From assembly GCF_000739695.1 (NCBI RefSeq), contig NZ_BBIO01000006.1, forward strand, positions 62,001-126,000: DNA of 64,000 bases. Reading direction: 5' to 3'. Positions 1 to 8,219 of this stretch are shown here, piece by piece. Position 1 is the first letter of the stretch; every line of letters starts with the position of its first letter. Origin of the DNA: Tepidicaulis marinus. GTDB taxonomy: Bacteria > Pseudomonadota > Alphaproteobacteria > Parvibaculales > Parvibaculaceae. A program made the translations under genes and the position numbers. The notes beneath the pieces were generated by a model. The model was not told the DNA's origin. It made no database searches and saw only the letters and a program-made list of their open reading frames with translations.

Positions 1-588
1 GCAGGCGGAAATGATCACGCATTCGGCTTGACCCAGATTGCGGAAGCGGTGGGGCAGGCGGCTGTCGAAATAATAGGCCTCGCCGGGCCCGAGCACCCGG
101 GTCTCCCCGCCCACGGTCAGAACGATCTCGCCGGAAACGACGATCCCGGTTTCCTCGCCCATATGGGAGAGCATTTCCTCACCCGTATCCGCGCCCGGCT
201 CATAGCGCTCATGCATCATCTGGATCGAGCGGTCGCTCGTGTCCTTGCCCACGAGCTTGAAGGAAATCGGCGCGCCGCCCGCAATCTCCTTCAGGTCTTT
301 GCGCTCGTAAAAGACCGGGCGCTTGGGCTGAAGATCGACGGTCAGAAAATCGGTGAAGGAAATCGGGAAGCCGTCCAGCACCCGCTTTAAAGAGCCGATG
401 GAGGGGCTGATGCGCTCCTGCTCGATCAGCGAGATCGTGCCATTCGTCACCCCGGCCCTTTTGGCGAGCTCGCGCTGGGAGAAGCCGTACATTTTTCTCA
501 AAGCCCGAAGGCGGGGGCCGACTTCCGGAAGGGATACCTCTTCCCGGGCTTGCTGTGCGCCATGCGCGATACGGTGGTCTTTCTTCAT
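1..588 (-). CDS. PuuR-like transcriptional regulator, HTH plus cupin (3' end cut by window)
   Basis: Reading the minus strand from the ATG at 586-588 gives 196 codons with no stop before the window edge, so the C-terminus is missing. Residues about 21-75 form an XRE-type helix-turn-helix (FSQRELAKRAGVTNGTISLI followed by EQERISPS). The remainder is a cupin-type sensor domain ending in YYFDSRLPHRFRNLG and then VISAC. This is the architecture of PuuR, the putrescine-utilisation repressor. It is divergent from an omega-amino acid transaminase across 114 bp, which suggests it controls that gene and senses an amine-derived ligand. The family is clear; the ligand and the name PuuR itself are inferred. 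Confidence 0.88.
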   Translation of the reverse strand, partial: MKKDHRIAHGAQQAREEVSLPEVGPRLRALRKMYGFSQRELAKRAGVTNGTISLIEQERISPSIGSLKRVLDGFPISFTDFLTVDLQPKRPVFYERKDLKEIAGGAPISFKLVGKDTSDRSIQMMHERYEPGADTGEEMLSHMGEETGIVVSGEIVLTVGGETRVLGPGEAYYFDSRLPHRFRNLGQAECVIISAC

Positions 589-702
589 ACCGGTTAATAT
601 ACTAAGCGTTGCGGATAAATTTCCAGTCCCTTTTCCTTGCGGGAAGAGGAGCTGGGGCGTTCAATTGTTTAAGTTAACCTATCAGTCCAGGGAGCCTGCC
701 CC
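589..702. promoter_or_regulatory. Divergent promoter region, PuuR-like regulator / transaminase
   Basis: This 114-bp spacer is the only room for promoters of both divergent genes. It contains AT-rich near-palindromes at 594-605 (TTAATATACTAA) and 662-678 (CAATTG and GTTAAC). These are candidate operator or -10 elements for the adjacent PuuR-like regulator. No exact consensus site was recognised. Confidence 0.45.
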
Positions 703-2049
703 ATGTCCCAAACGGAGGCTGCGGCCAGCCACGCCAAAGCGCCGAACGATCTTGAATCGCTCTGGCTGCCATTCACCCCGAACCGCCATTTCAAGCGTGA
801 CCCGCGCCTCGTCGCCCGCGCCAAGGACATGCATTATTTCAAGCCGGACGGCACGCCGGTGCTGGACGGGACCGCAGGGCTTTGGTGCGCCAATGCCGGC
901 CATTGCCGGGACAAGATCGTCTCCGCCATTCAGGCCCAGGCCGCCGAGCTCGATTTCGCGCCCTCTTTCCAGTTCTCCCACCCGAAAGCCTTCGAGGTGG
1001 CGAACCAGCTCGTCGCGATGACGCCGGAGGGGCTCGATTACGCCTTCTTCTGTAATTCAGGCTCGGAGGCCGCCGACACCGCGCTGAAAATGGCGATCGC
1101 TTATCATAGGGCGAATGGCGAGGCCTCGCGTACGCGCCTTATCGGCCGGGAACGCGGCTATCACGGCGTCGGCTTCGGCGGCATTTCGGTGGGCGGCATG
1201 TCGCCCAACCGCAAATTCTACGGCTCGCTTCTGCCCGGCGTCGATCATCTGCCCCATACCTATAACCGCGCCGAGCAGGCCTTCACGCGGGGCGAGCCGG
1301 CATGGGGCGCGTATCTGGCCGACGAGCTGCAGCGGCTTGTCGATCTGCATGATGCCTCCACCATTGCCGCCGTTATCGTCGAGCCCATGGCCGGTTCCAC
1401 CGGCGCGCTGCCGCCGCCGCAGGGCTATTTGAAGCGCCTGCGCGAGCTTTGCGACAAGCACGGCATTCTTCTCATCTTCGATGAAGTGATCACGGGCTTC
1501 GGCCGTCTTGGCCATGCCACGGCGGCGGAGCGCTTCGGCGTCACGCCCGACATCATGACCTTTGCCAAGGGCGTCACGAGCGCTGCCGTGCCCATGGGCG
1601 GGGCGATGGTGGGCCGCCATGTCTATGAGGCGTTCCAGTCCGGCCCCGATCACATGATCGATCTTTTCCACGGCTACACTTATTCGGGCCACCCGCTGGC
1701 CATGGCCGCAGCGCTCGCCACGTTCGAGCTTTACCGCGAAGAGGGGCTCTTCGAGCGGGCGCGGGCGAACGAAGCGGCCTTTGCCGATGCCGCCTTCACG
1801 CTGAAAGGCCATCCCCTCGTGCTCGATATCCGCACCATCGGCATGGTTGCCGCGTTCGATCTTGCCCCTGTCGAAGGGCTGATGGGCAAGCGCGGCTATG
1901 ATGCGATGTGCAACGCCTTCCATGAGCAGAACATCATGGTGCGCGTTTCCGGCGACACGATCGCCTTCTCGCCGCCGCTCATCATCGAAGAAGCGCAGAT
2001 GGGCGAGCTTTTCGAGCGCTTTAAAAAGGCGCTCGACGCGGTGGCATAA
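703..2049 (+). CDS. Omega-amino acid--pyruvate aminotransferase (class III, PLP)
   Basis: A 448-residue class III aminotransferase, full length for the beta-alanine/omega-amino acid:pyruvate transaminase group. The GSEAAD motif of the cofactor phosphate site, the LIFDEVITGFGRLG block containing the PLP-ring aspartate, and the Schiff-base lysine K289 in TFAKGVTS are all visible. It moves an amino group from beta-alanine, polyamine-derived or other omega-amines to pyruvate in the cytoplasm. The divergent PuuR-like regulator suggests use in polyamine or amine breakdown. Substrate range cannot be read from sequence. The ATG follows a GGGAG ribosome binding site. Confidence 0.93.
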   Translation: MSQTEAAASHAKAPNDLESLWLPFTPNRHFKRDPRLVARAKDMHYFKPDGTPVLDGTAGLWCANAGHCRDKIVSAIQAQAAELDFAPSFQFSHPKAFEVANQLVAMTPEGLDYAFFCNSGSEAADTALKMAIAYHRANGEASRTRLIGRERGYHGVGFGGISVGGMSPNRKFYGSLLPGVDHLPHTYNRAEQAFTRGEPAWGAYLADELQRLVDLHDASTIAAVIVEPMAGSTGALPPPQGYLKRLRELCDKHGILLIFDEVITGFGRLGHATAAERFGVTPDIMTFAKGVTSAAVPMGGAMVGRHVYEAFQSGPDHMIDLFHGYTYSGHPLAMAAALATFELYREEGLFERARANEAAFADAAFTLKGHPLVLDIRTIGMVAAFDLAPVEGLMGKRGYDAMCNAFHEQNIMVRVSGDTIAFSPPLIIEEAQMGELFERFKKALDAVA

Positions 2050-2063
2050 CGCGGAAAAACCGG

Positions 2064-2100
2064 CCGCGCGGGCTGCGTCAACTTGTCATAGCCCGCGCGG
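2064..2100 (+). terminator. Hairpin after transaminase gene
   Basis: A perfect 11-bp stem, CCGCGCGGGCT (2064-2074) with AGCCCGCGCGG (2090-2100), has a 15-nt loop and is followed by TTTC. It lies 15 nt after the transaminase stop. The U-run is short, so it may be a weak terminator or an mRNA 3'-end protector. Confidence 0.6.
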
Positions 2101-2143
2101 TTTCAGCCGCTTGTAACGGCAATGGGAAACACCATATCGAAGG

Positions 2144-2271
2144 CGTTCCCGGAGACGGGGATAGACCGCAAAGATGCAGGCCCCCCTCCCTGCATATTCC
2201 CTCCCCCTCGATGCGCGGTCTTAAAAAGTCTTGAACCCCCGGTCATCTCCCCCCGCCGGGGGTTCTTTTTT
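2144..2271 (+). ncRNA. Candidate trans-acting sRNA with C-rich loops
   Basis: The non-coding stretch between the transaminase and DUF4424 genes folds into three elements. First is a hairpin with a GAGA tetraloop (TTCCCG 2146-2151 with CGGGGA 2156-2161). Second is a stem AGACCGC/GCGGTCT (2163-2169, 2215-2221) enclosing ATGCAGG/CCTGCAT with an unpaired CCCCCCTC loop (2181-2188). Third is the terminator at 2233-2271, whose loop contains CTCCCCCC. A further C-rich single strand lies at 2199-2209. Size (about 125 nt), three-hairpin layout and C/U-rich loops resemble alphaproteobacterial anti-Shine-Dalgarno sRNAs (suhB/alpha-r14-like, 'cuckoo' type). A weak promoter (TTGTAA 2111-2116, CATATC 2133-2138) precedes it. 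The 5' end is inferred. Confidence 0.5.
2233..2271 (+). terminator. Intrinsic terminator
   Basis: A perfect 10-bp stem GAACCCCCGG/CCGGGGGTTC (2233-2242 with 2256-2265), a 13-nt C-rich loop and six T residues (2266-2271). This is a textbook Rho-independent terminator. It sits 183 nt past the transaminase stop and after another hairpin, so it more likely ends a separate short transcript (the candidate sRNA). Confidence 0.85.
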
Positions 2272-2386
2272 GCCTGATTGGCCCTTCCCCGCGCAAAGAC
2301 GTATAAAGCCCGGCAACAATGCCTGCAGCTAACGGCCTCTTAGGCATGGAAGGTTATGTTGACCGGCAGGCAGCAGGGGAAGCGCA

Positions 2387-3358
2387 ATGGGCATCGGGCA
2401 GAGAAGTTACAAAGCGGCAAGGTTTTCACTCAGCCTGCTAAGCGCGGGCATTTTTTGCATTCTTGCAGCGGGCGCGCAGGCGCGCGCTGAAGCGCCGGTG
2501 CCGCTTGGCGGCATTGCCGTGGAGGAGCCGGGCCCGGTGCACCTTTCCCGTCTCGATCTCATTCTGACCCCCGCCATTATCGAAGCGCGCTACCAGTTCC
2601 AGAACATGAGCGGGGAGGCGGTGGAAAAGGATGTGCGCTTTTCCCTGCCGCCGCAGCCGGTGAAAGCAGCCCAAGGGCAAGGAGGGGCACTGAACCGGAA
2701 CGCCATCGGCTTTACGCTTTCGGCGGACAAACGCTTCCCAGACCTTGAAGCGCGCCCGAACGCCATCTTGAAAGACGTGGACGGCACCGTGCTCGATGTG
2801 ACGGACGATCTAACGCGCGCCGGAATTCCGCTGACCGCCGATCTTGCCGCGATCGGCAAGGCCGCCGAAAAACTGGACCCGTTGACGCGCAAGTCCCTGG
2901 TCTCGAGCGGCATTCTGGGCCGGGAAGGGACGGAAGATGCCGGGCCGCGCTGGTCGCTCGCGCGGCATTATGTTTACCGCCAGCGTTTTCCGGTCAATGA
3001 CATCGTCAAAATCGAGCACAGCTACCGGCCCATTAGCGCGCAAGGTTATTTCCAGGTCAGCGGCCTGCTGGCGGAAAAATACTGCATCAACGATGAAAGC
3101 ATGGGGATGCTGGAGGGCAAGAACACGCGCTCGCTGCGCAAGCGCCGCCGCCCGCTCTTTGCCCAGGAAATCGAATATGATCTTGAGACAGCCAATGCCC
3201 CCATCGCCATGTTCAATCTGGTGATGAACCCGGCCGACAATGAAGCGGCACTTTTCACCTGCATGAAAGGCGTGAAAGACAACGGCAAAGGCACCTATGC
3301 CGCTGCATATGAGAATTTCACGCCCTCAGGCCCCTTGAAGGTGCTGGTGGTCTACTGA
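2387..3358 (+). CDS. DUF4424 domain-containing exported protein
   Basis: A 323-residue protein starting with a signal peptide (basic start, hydrophobic core near residues 12-30, ending around AQARA). The body begins with the DUF4424 pattern, where an early IEARYQFQNMSGEAVEKDVR segment is followed by FSLPPQP. DUF4424 proteins are exported proteins of unknown function, mostly proteobacterial. No catalytic motif is visible. It stands alone between an sRNA-like region and a convergent SDR pair. The ATG at 2387 has AGGGGAAGC upstream. Confidence 0.75.
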   Translation: MGIGQRSYKAARFSLSLLSAGIFCILAAGAQARAEAPVPLGGIAVEEPGPVHLSRLDLILTPAIIEARYQFQNMSGEAVEKDVRFSLPPQPVKAAQGQGGALNRNAIGFTLSADKRFPDLEARPNAILKDVDGTVLDVTDDLTRAGIPLTADLAAIGKAAEKLDPLTRKSLVSSGILGREGTEDAGPRWSLARHYVYRQRFPVNDIVKIEHSYRPISAQGYFQVSGLLAEKYCINDESMGMLEGKNTRSLRKRRRPLFAQEIEYDLETANAPIAMFNLVMNPADNEAALFTCMKGVKDNGKGTYAAAYENFTPSGPLKVLVVY

Positions 3359-3377
3359 CGCGCCAGGATTTCACCTT

Positions 3378-4238
3378 TCAGGATTTTGCAGCGGGCGTGA
3401 GGCCGAGCTGCTTGGCGATCAGCTTGTCGAGCGCCCGGCGCGGCAACAGCGCGGTGACGAGCTTTTCCACAAAACGGCCTTTCACCGCCGCATAGCGGGT
3501 CTTGGGTTTCGGCGTCGTCAGCGCCTCGTGAATGAGCGCGCCGAGTTTTTCCGCGCTGAGACCGTTTCGCCCCTGGCCGATGAACATTTTCTGGAACTTC
3601 TGCAGGATCGGCAGATAGGGCGAGTTGCTGTAGGGGGTGATGTCGATTTCCTCGGCCTTGTCCCAGATCGCGGTTTTGACCGGCCCCGGCCCGATAATGA
3701 CGACATCGATGCCGAAGAGCATCATCTCCCGGCGCAGCGCTTCGGAATAGCCTTCGATGGCGAATTTCGAGGCCGAATAAGGCCCGAGGAAGGGCATGGC
3801 GCGCACGCCCGCCGCCGAGCTGATATTGACGATGCGCCCCGGCGCGCCTTTTAGCGTTGGATCGGCGCCGAGCAGCGGCGCGAAAGCCTGGGTGACGAGG
3901 AAGGGGCCGGTGACGTTGATTTCCATCTGCCGGCGCATTTCTTCCACATCGAGTTCCAGCAGCGGCCCGGAGACGGCAATGCCCGCATTGTTGACGAGCC
4001 CGGCAAGGGTCTCGCCTTTGAGCGCCGCGCGCACCTGATCGGCGGCCCGCCGGATGGCCGCTTCATCGCAGACATCGAAAATGAGCGGCGTCACCTTGTC
4101 GCCGAACTCGGCCTTCAGCGCCTCGGCATCGGCTTCCTTGCGAACCGAGCCGAAGACGTGAAAACCCTTTTGGGTGAGAACCCGCGTCGCCCCGCGGCCG
4201 ATGCCGGTGGAGACACCGGTGATAACGACAGATTTCAT
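3378..4238 (-). CDS. SDR family oxidoreductase
   Basis: A 286-residue short-chain dehydrogenase/reductase of the classical type. The N-terminal Rossmann cofactor motif is TGVSTGIG, NNAG (LVNNAGIA) follows, and the active site shows NISSAAG and YSASK (Tyr-x-x-x-Lys). The C-terminal tail is basic. Length and motifs fit the group that acts on hydroxy/keto substrates with NAD(P). It follows the SDR at 4297 on the same strand with a 58-nt gap, so the two are probably co-transcribed. The substrate is unknown. Confidence 0.85.
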   Translation of the reverse strand: MKSVVITGVSTGIGRGATRVLTQKGFHVFGSVRKEADAEALKAEFGDKVTPLIFDVCDEAAIRRAADQVRAALKGETLAGLVNNAGIAVSGPLLELDVEEMRRQMEINVTGPFLVTQAFAPLLGADPTLKGAPGRIVNISSAAGVRAMPFLGPYSASKFAIEGYSEALRREMMLFGIDVVIIGPGPVKTAIWDKAEEIDITPYSNSPYLPILQKFQKMFIGQGRNGLSAEKLGALIHEALTTPKPKTRYAAVKGRFVEKLVTALLPRRALDKLIAKQLGLTPAAKS

Positions 4239-4296
4239 TTCTCTTATCCTTGCTTTTAGTGCGCAAGCCGCGGCACGGCGGGAGGCGATGGCGGCG

Positions 4297-5061
4297 TCAG
4301 GAAATCATGACCCCGCCATCGATCACCATTTGCTGGCCGGTCATGAAGGCCCCGGCCTTGGAGGCAAGGAAGACGGCGGCGCCGGCAATCTCGTCCGGCT
4401 GGCCGATGCGCTTTAAGGGCGCGGAGGCGGTGGACTGTTTCAGGATATCCGGATCGTCCCAGAGCGCCTTGGCGAAATAGGTCTGGATGAGGCCGGGCGC
4501 GATGCAATTGACGCGGATATTGTCCTTGCCGAATTCCACGGAGAGATTGCGTGCGAGCTGGAAGTCGGCGGCCTTAGAAATGCAATAAGCGCCGATGATG
4601 GAAGAGCCGTGCAGCCCGCCGATCGACGAGATGATGATGATCGAGCCGTCTTTGCGCTCCTGCATCTGCGGCAGCACCATGTGGCAGAGCCAGTGATTGC
4701 TTTTCACGTTGGACGACATGATCCGGTCGAAAGCTTCATCGGGAATGTCTTTTGAAGGACCGAAATAAGGGTTCACCGCCGCGTTGCACACCAGCACATC
4801 GATCTTGCCGAAGGCTTCGTTGGTTTTATCGACGAGGTTCTGAAGCTGCGCCTTGTCGGCGATGTTGCAGGGGACGGCGATGGCCTGGCCCGGATATTTG
4901 GCGTTGATTTCGGCGGCCACCTCATCGCAGGCATCGGCCTTGCGGCTGGAGACGACGACCTTCGCGCCATGTTCGGCCATGCGCGTGACGATGGCTTTGC
5001 CGATGCCCTTGGTCGAGCCGGTGACGAGCGCGACCTTGCCCTTCAAATCGAAAAGTTCCAT
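4297..5061 (-). CDS. SDR family oxidoreductase (glucose/ribitol-type)
   Basis: A 254-residue classical SDR with TGSTKGIG cofactor binding, CNAAVNP in place of the usual NNAG, the catalytic ISSIGG serine and YCISK (Tyr-x-x-x-Lys), and the C-terminal GQQMVIDGG segment typical of FabG-like enzymes. It is promoter-proximal in a two-gene SDR operon. Members near acyl-CoA genes often reduce or oxidise 3-hydroxyacyl or alcohol intermediates; that role is inferred. The ATG follows a GGAGGATATC-type ribosome binding site. Confidence 0.86.
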   Translation of the reverse strand: MELFDLKGKVALVTGSTKGIGKAIVTRMAEHGAKVVVSSRKADACDEVAAEINAKYPGQAIAVPCNIADKAQLQNLVDKTNEAFGKIDVLVCNAAVNPYFGPSKDIPDEAFDRIMSSNVKSNHWLCHMVLPQMQERKDGSIIIISSIGGLHGSSIIGAYCISKAADFQLARNLSVEFGKDNIRVNCIAPGLIQTYFAKALWDDPDILKQSTASAPLKRIGQPDEIAGAAVFLASKAGAFMTGQQMVIDGGVMIS

Positions 5062-5288
5062 GAGATATCCTCCCTATCCGTTTGTTTATCCCGCGCCCCG
5101 CGCTTGCCCGTTACGGTGTTAAGTCCATGGAGAAAGCGCTGTTCTCCTGCACGGACTTATCTGCTAGGCTTTACGCAGGGTACGTGTTTGGGCTGTTTGT
5201 ACACCAGAATTGCCGCCGCTGACAGATTTTGCGTGGGCTGGATGGGGATGAGCGGCCCGGTTTTCAGAAAAAACCTGAGAGGGAAACA

Positions 5289-5954
5289 ATGAAGCGTTTG
5301 TCCATTATGCTGGTTGCGGCGGCTTTCGCCCTTACCGCGTGCACGTCCCAGGACCCTTATACCGGGGAAGAAGGCGTCAACAACACGACGATCGGCGCAG
5401 GCATCGGCGCGGTGGCAGGCGCCCTTGGCGGCTATCTCATCGGCAAAGGCAGCTCCGATGACCGGCGCAAGCGCGCGCTGATCGGCGCAGGTGTCGGCGC
5501 GCTCGGCGGCGGTGCGATCGGCTATTACATGGACCAGCAGGAAGCGGCGCTGCGCCAGAAGCTGCGCGCCTCCGGCGTCTCCGTCACGCGGGTGGGTGAG
5601 AACATCATTCTCAACATGCCCGGCAACGTCACCTTCGCCACCGATTCTTCGGATGTGAATGCGCGCTTCTATGAAGTGCTGAATTCCGTCGCCCTGGTGC
5701 TGCAGGAATATGACCGCACGCTGGTCGATATTTACGGTCACACGGACAGCACGGGCTCGGCGCAATATAACCAGCAGCTTTCCCAGCGCCGAGCGCAGTC
5801 GGTTGCGCAATATCTCGTCGGCCAGGGCGTGAACGGCCAGCGCTTGCTCGTGCAGGGCATGGGCGAAAGCCAGCCCATCGCCACCAACGACACGGCGGCG
5901 GGCCGGGAGCAGAACCGCCGCGTGGAAATCAAAATCTCTCCGCTGACGGCGTAA
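5289..5954 (+). CDS. OmpA family lipoprotein with glycine-zipper segment
   Basis: A 221-residue protein with a lipoprotein signal peptide (lipobox LTAC, Cys near residue 18). Two glycine-rich zipper stretches follow (GAGIGAVAGALGGYLIG and GAGVGALGGGAIG). The C-terminal OmpA peptidoglycan-binding domain contains YGHTDSTGSAQYNQQLSQRR and then NRRVEI. This is the YiaD/Pal-like architecture: anchored in the outer membrane and gripping peptidoglycan through diaminopimelate. The ATG at 5289 is chosen because it has GAGAGGGAAAC upstream and begins the signal peptide; a 20-codon in-frame extension is possible but lacks these. A strong terminator follows. Confidence 0.9.
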   Translation: MKRLSIMLVAAAFALTACTSQDPYTGEEGVNNTTIGAGIGAVAGALGGYLIGKGSSDDRRKRALIGAGVGALGGGAIGYYMDQQEAALRQKLRASGVSVTRVGENIILNMPGNVTFATDSSDVNARFYEVLNSVALVLQEYDRTLVDIYGHTDSTGSAQYNQQLSQRRAQSVAQYLVGQGVNGQRLLVQGMGESQPIATNDTAAGREQNRRVEIKISPLTA

Positions 5955-5986
5955 CGCCTCGCTCTCTGCTGACGGCGTAACGCCTC
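5942..5986. repeat. 19-bp direct duplication spanning the OmpA-lipoprotein stop codon
   Basis: The 19-mer that includes the last codons, TAA stop and start of the 3' UTR (5942-5960) recurs exactly at 5968-5986, offset by 26 bp. Each copy contains the small inverted repeat GGCGT/ACGCC around the TAA. Confidence 0.8.
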
Positions 5987-6002
5987 AGGGAAAGAACGGT
6001 TA

Positions 6003-6044
6003 AGGAAACCGGCGCCGCGCTTGCGGGGCCGGTTTCTTGCTTTT
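6003..6044 (+). terminator. Intrinsic terminator after OmpA-family lipoprotein gene
   Basis: GAAACCGGC (6005-6013) pairs with GCCGGTTTC (6028-6036), extended by G-T and A-T pairs at the base, followed by a T-rich TTGCTTTT run. It lies about 50 nt after the stop. Confidence 0.75.
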
Positions 6045-6152
6045 CGTTCATCTTTCTCACGGATTTTTCACCGAGGCTTGAACCGGTGTTAGCTGATCTT
6101 TCGGGCAGGAGGTTTATCTCAAGGGGGTCTTGAGAAAACCCATGGTGCCCCG

Positions 6153-7052
6153 ATGCAACGATCCGCCTTTGCGCTCCCCCGCACGAAACTTCTGGCAGCG
6201 CTGCCCTGGACGGAGCGCAATGGCAAACTGTCGCTCCTTAAGCTGACGGTCTTTCTCGGTCTTTGCGCGCCGGGGCTCTGGCTTGCCTTCGGGTTCTCGC
6301 AGGATCTTCTGGGCACGAAGCCGCTTTCCCATGTGCTCCATGAAACAGGGCTCTGGACGATCCGCTTTCTGTTTCTCTCGCTTCTCGTGACCCCCGCCCG
6401 GCGCATCTTTCATTATTCCAAGCTGATCAATCTGCGCCGTATGCTCGGTCTTGCCGCTTTGGCTTACGGGCTTGCGCATCTCGGGCTTTATGCGGCCGAT
6501 CAAGCCTTCGATCTGGGAAAGGTCGCAAGCGAGATCGTGCTGCGCATTTATCTCACCATCGGGTTTTTGGCGCTGCTCGCCATGGGCGCGCTGGGGCTCA
6601 CCTCGACCGATGCCATGATCAAGCGCATGGGCCCCAATTGGAACCGGCTCCACAAGCTTACTTACGCCATCGCCATTCTGGGCGGGCTGCATTTCTTCAT
6701 GCAGGCAAAGTCGGATGTGTCCGAAGCCGTGCTCATGGCCGGGTTCTTCGTGCTGCTGATGAGCTACCGCCAGGCGCTCAAATGGAAGTTCGATCTGACC
6801 TCGCCGCTTGTCCTTGCCGCGATTGCGCTTATCGGCGGGCTCGGCGCGGCGGCGTTGGAATTTGCCTGGTACGCGCTGGCAACGGGCATTCCGCCGCTGC
6901 GGGTGCTGGAAGCCAATCTCGACTTTACTTATTCGGTGCGCCCGGCCTGGTGGGTGGCGGCGACGGGGCTCGGTCTTGCCGCCGTGCCGCTTGTCCGCAA
7001 GCTTGACCGGCGCGCGGTGTTCGCGCGGCTGCGCGCCCGGCCTGCTGCTTAA
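6153..7052 (+). CDS. msrQ: MsrQ, heme-binding membrane subunit (YedZ/ferric reductase-like)
   Basis: A 299-residue integral membrane protein with about six hydrophobic segments and conserved histidines in membrane helices (HETGLW, LAHLGLY, LHKLTY, GGLHFF), as in the ferric-reductase-like heme b domain of MsrQ. MsrQ passes electrons from the quinone pool or flavin to the periplasmic methionine sulfoxide reductase MsrP. Unusually, no msrP lies immediately upstream or downstream. It is convergent with the glutathione peroxidase gene, 4 nt away. Another ATG at 6142 is out of frame. Confidence 0.86.
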   Translation: MQRSAFALPRTKLLAALPWTERNGKLSLLKLTVFLGLCAPGLWLAFGFSQDLLGTKPLSHVLHETGLWTIRFLFLSLLVTPARRIFHYSKLINLRRMLGLAALAYGLAHLGLYAADQAFDLGKVASEIVLRIYLTIGFLALLAMGALGLTSTDAMIKRMGPNWNRLHKLTYAIAILGGLHFFMQAKSDVSEAVLMAGFFVLLMSYRQALKWKFDLTSPLVLAAIALIGGLGAAALEFAWYALATGIPPLRVLEANLDFTYSVRPAWWVAATGLGLAAVPLVRKLDRRAVFARLRARPAA

Positions 7053-7056
7053 AGAT

Positions 7057-7533
7057 CTATTTCAGCAGCGCTTCGATTTCCTTGACAAGGGTCTCGCTAA
7101 GCGGGCTCACCTTGCTTGGATAGGACTGGGCCAAGCTGCCATCCGGCGCGATCAAATATTTGTGGAAATTCCATTTCGGCAGCGCGTCCTCGCCTGCCTG
7201 CTCGCGCACCCAATTGTAAAAGGGATGGGCATCGGCGCCGATAACGCTTTCCTTGGCGGTGAGCGGAAAGGTGATGGAATAATTCACTTCGCAGAAACTG
7301 GCGATCTCCCGCTCATTGCCCGGCTCCTGCCCGCCGAAATCGTTACACGGCACACCGATCACCGTCAGCCCGCGCCCCTGATAGCGCGACCACAGCCCTT
7401 CCAGCTCTCTATATTGCGGGGTAAAGCCGCATTGGCTTGCCGTGTTCACGATGAGGAGCACGTTGTCTGCATAATCCGAGAGCGGCAGGGCGGCGCCTGT
7501 AATGGTGCGGAATTCAAACTGATGGGCACTCAT
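7057..7533 (-). CDS. Glutathione peroxidase (thioredoxin/glutathione-dependent)
   Basis: A 158-residue non-seleno glutathione peroxidase, full length. The peroxidatic cysteine C35 lies in VNTASQCGFT, the family signature GVPCNDFGGQEPG supplies the catalytic Gln, and the Trp/Asn pair is in KWNFHK, completing the Cys-Gln-Trp-Asn site. It reduces hydrogen peroxide and organic hydroperoxides in the cytoplasm. It follows the gamma-glutamylcyclotransferase gene on the same strand by 67 nt, which links it to glutathione metabolism. Confidence 0.93.
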   Translation of the reverse strand: MSAHQFEFRTITGAALPLSDYADNVLLIVNTASQCGFTPQYRELEGLWSRYQGRGLTVIGVPCNDFGGQEPGNEREIASFCEVNYSITFPLTAKESVIGADAHPFYNWVREQAGEDALPKWNFHKYLIAPDGSLAQSYPSKVSPLSETLVKEIEALLK

Positions 7534-7600
7534 GGGAAGCCTCCTGATGACTTTTGATTGGGCCCAAGTCTAACAGGCGCGTGCCGGGAGGGAAGGGGGC

Positions 7601-8164
7601 TCAGCGGGGTCCGGCAAGGCGCGCCAAAAGCGCATGGGCGTCGGTGCGGCCATAGCCTTTGGAGGCGAGCTGGCGGGCGGTCTCTTCGATATAGAAGCGC
7701 GTGCTCCCAAGCGTGCCTTCCCCGGTCAGGTAGCGCCGGCGGGTTTCCTCAAGCGATAGATCGGGCAGAAAGGCGCCGGAATTCGGGTGGGCAATGTAAG
7801 TGAGGGCCCGGTAAAGCCGCCCGTCCTGCCCGTGCAGCGTCACCCAGCGGCGCAGGTAATGACGCTCGCGGTAATCGAGCGCGGCTTCCGCCTCCGCCCA
7901 GTCCTTCGCCGCAATTTTTATGCCGAAGCCGGTGGTAAAGCCGCCCGGATGAAGACCGGCAGCAAGGCCCGGTTTTTCCGGCGAGCCCCAGGTCGTGGTT
8001 TTGACCATGGAAAAGCGCCGGTGCCAGCCTTGCACGGTGCCGGCCAGCATTTTCTGCACCGGTACGCGCGGGTCCCACATCAAGGAGCCATAGCCGAAGA
8101 CCCAGTAGCTGCCGCTCTTTTCCGGTGGGCTTCCTGCCGCGCTATCTTCATTGTGTTGTCTCAT
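7601..8164 (-). CDS. ChaC-type gamma-glutamylcyclotransferase
   Basis: A 187-residue protein with the VFGYGSLMW substrate-loop signature near residue 22 and the catalytic glutamate in ALDYRERHYL. ChaC enzymes split glutathione (or gamma-glutamyl dipeptides) into 5-oxoproline and Cys-Gly. The downstream neighbour is a glutathione peroxidase, so the pair likely manages thiol pools. It is divergent from the C69 peptidase gene across 55 bp, which must hold both promoters. Confidence 0.88.
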   Translation of the reverse strand: MRQHNEDSAAGSPPEKSGSYWVFGYGSLMWDPRVPVQKMLAGTVQGWHRRFSMVKTTTWGSPEKPGLAAGLHPGGFTTGFGIKIAAKDWAEAEAALDYRERHYLRRWVTLHGQDGRLYRALTYIAHPNSGAFLPDLSLEETRRRYLTGEGTLGSTRFYIEETARQLASKGYGRTDAHALLARLAGPR

Positions 8165-8219
8165 GGCTTGCTCTTTGGCTCGTCCTGCAGTCTATCTATC
8201 CGGGGCAAGGGAGGATCTT

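Noticed and set aside
57-390. Plus-strand open frames opposite the PuuR-like regulator
   Set aside because: They are GC-driven shadows of the minus-strand regulator, which has clear HTH and cupin motifs.
2056-2271. Possible CRISPR or iteron from repeated C-rich blocks
   Set aside because: The C-rich patches are not equal-length repeats with spacers; they fit loops of a folded RNA.
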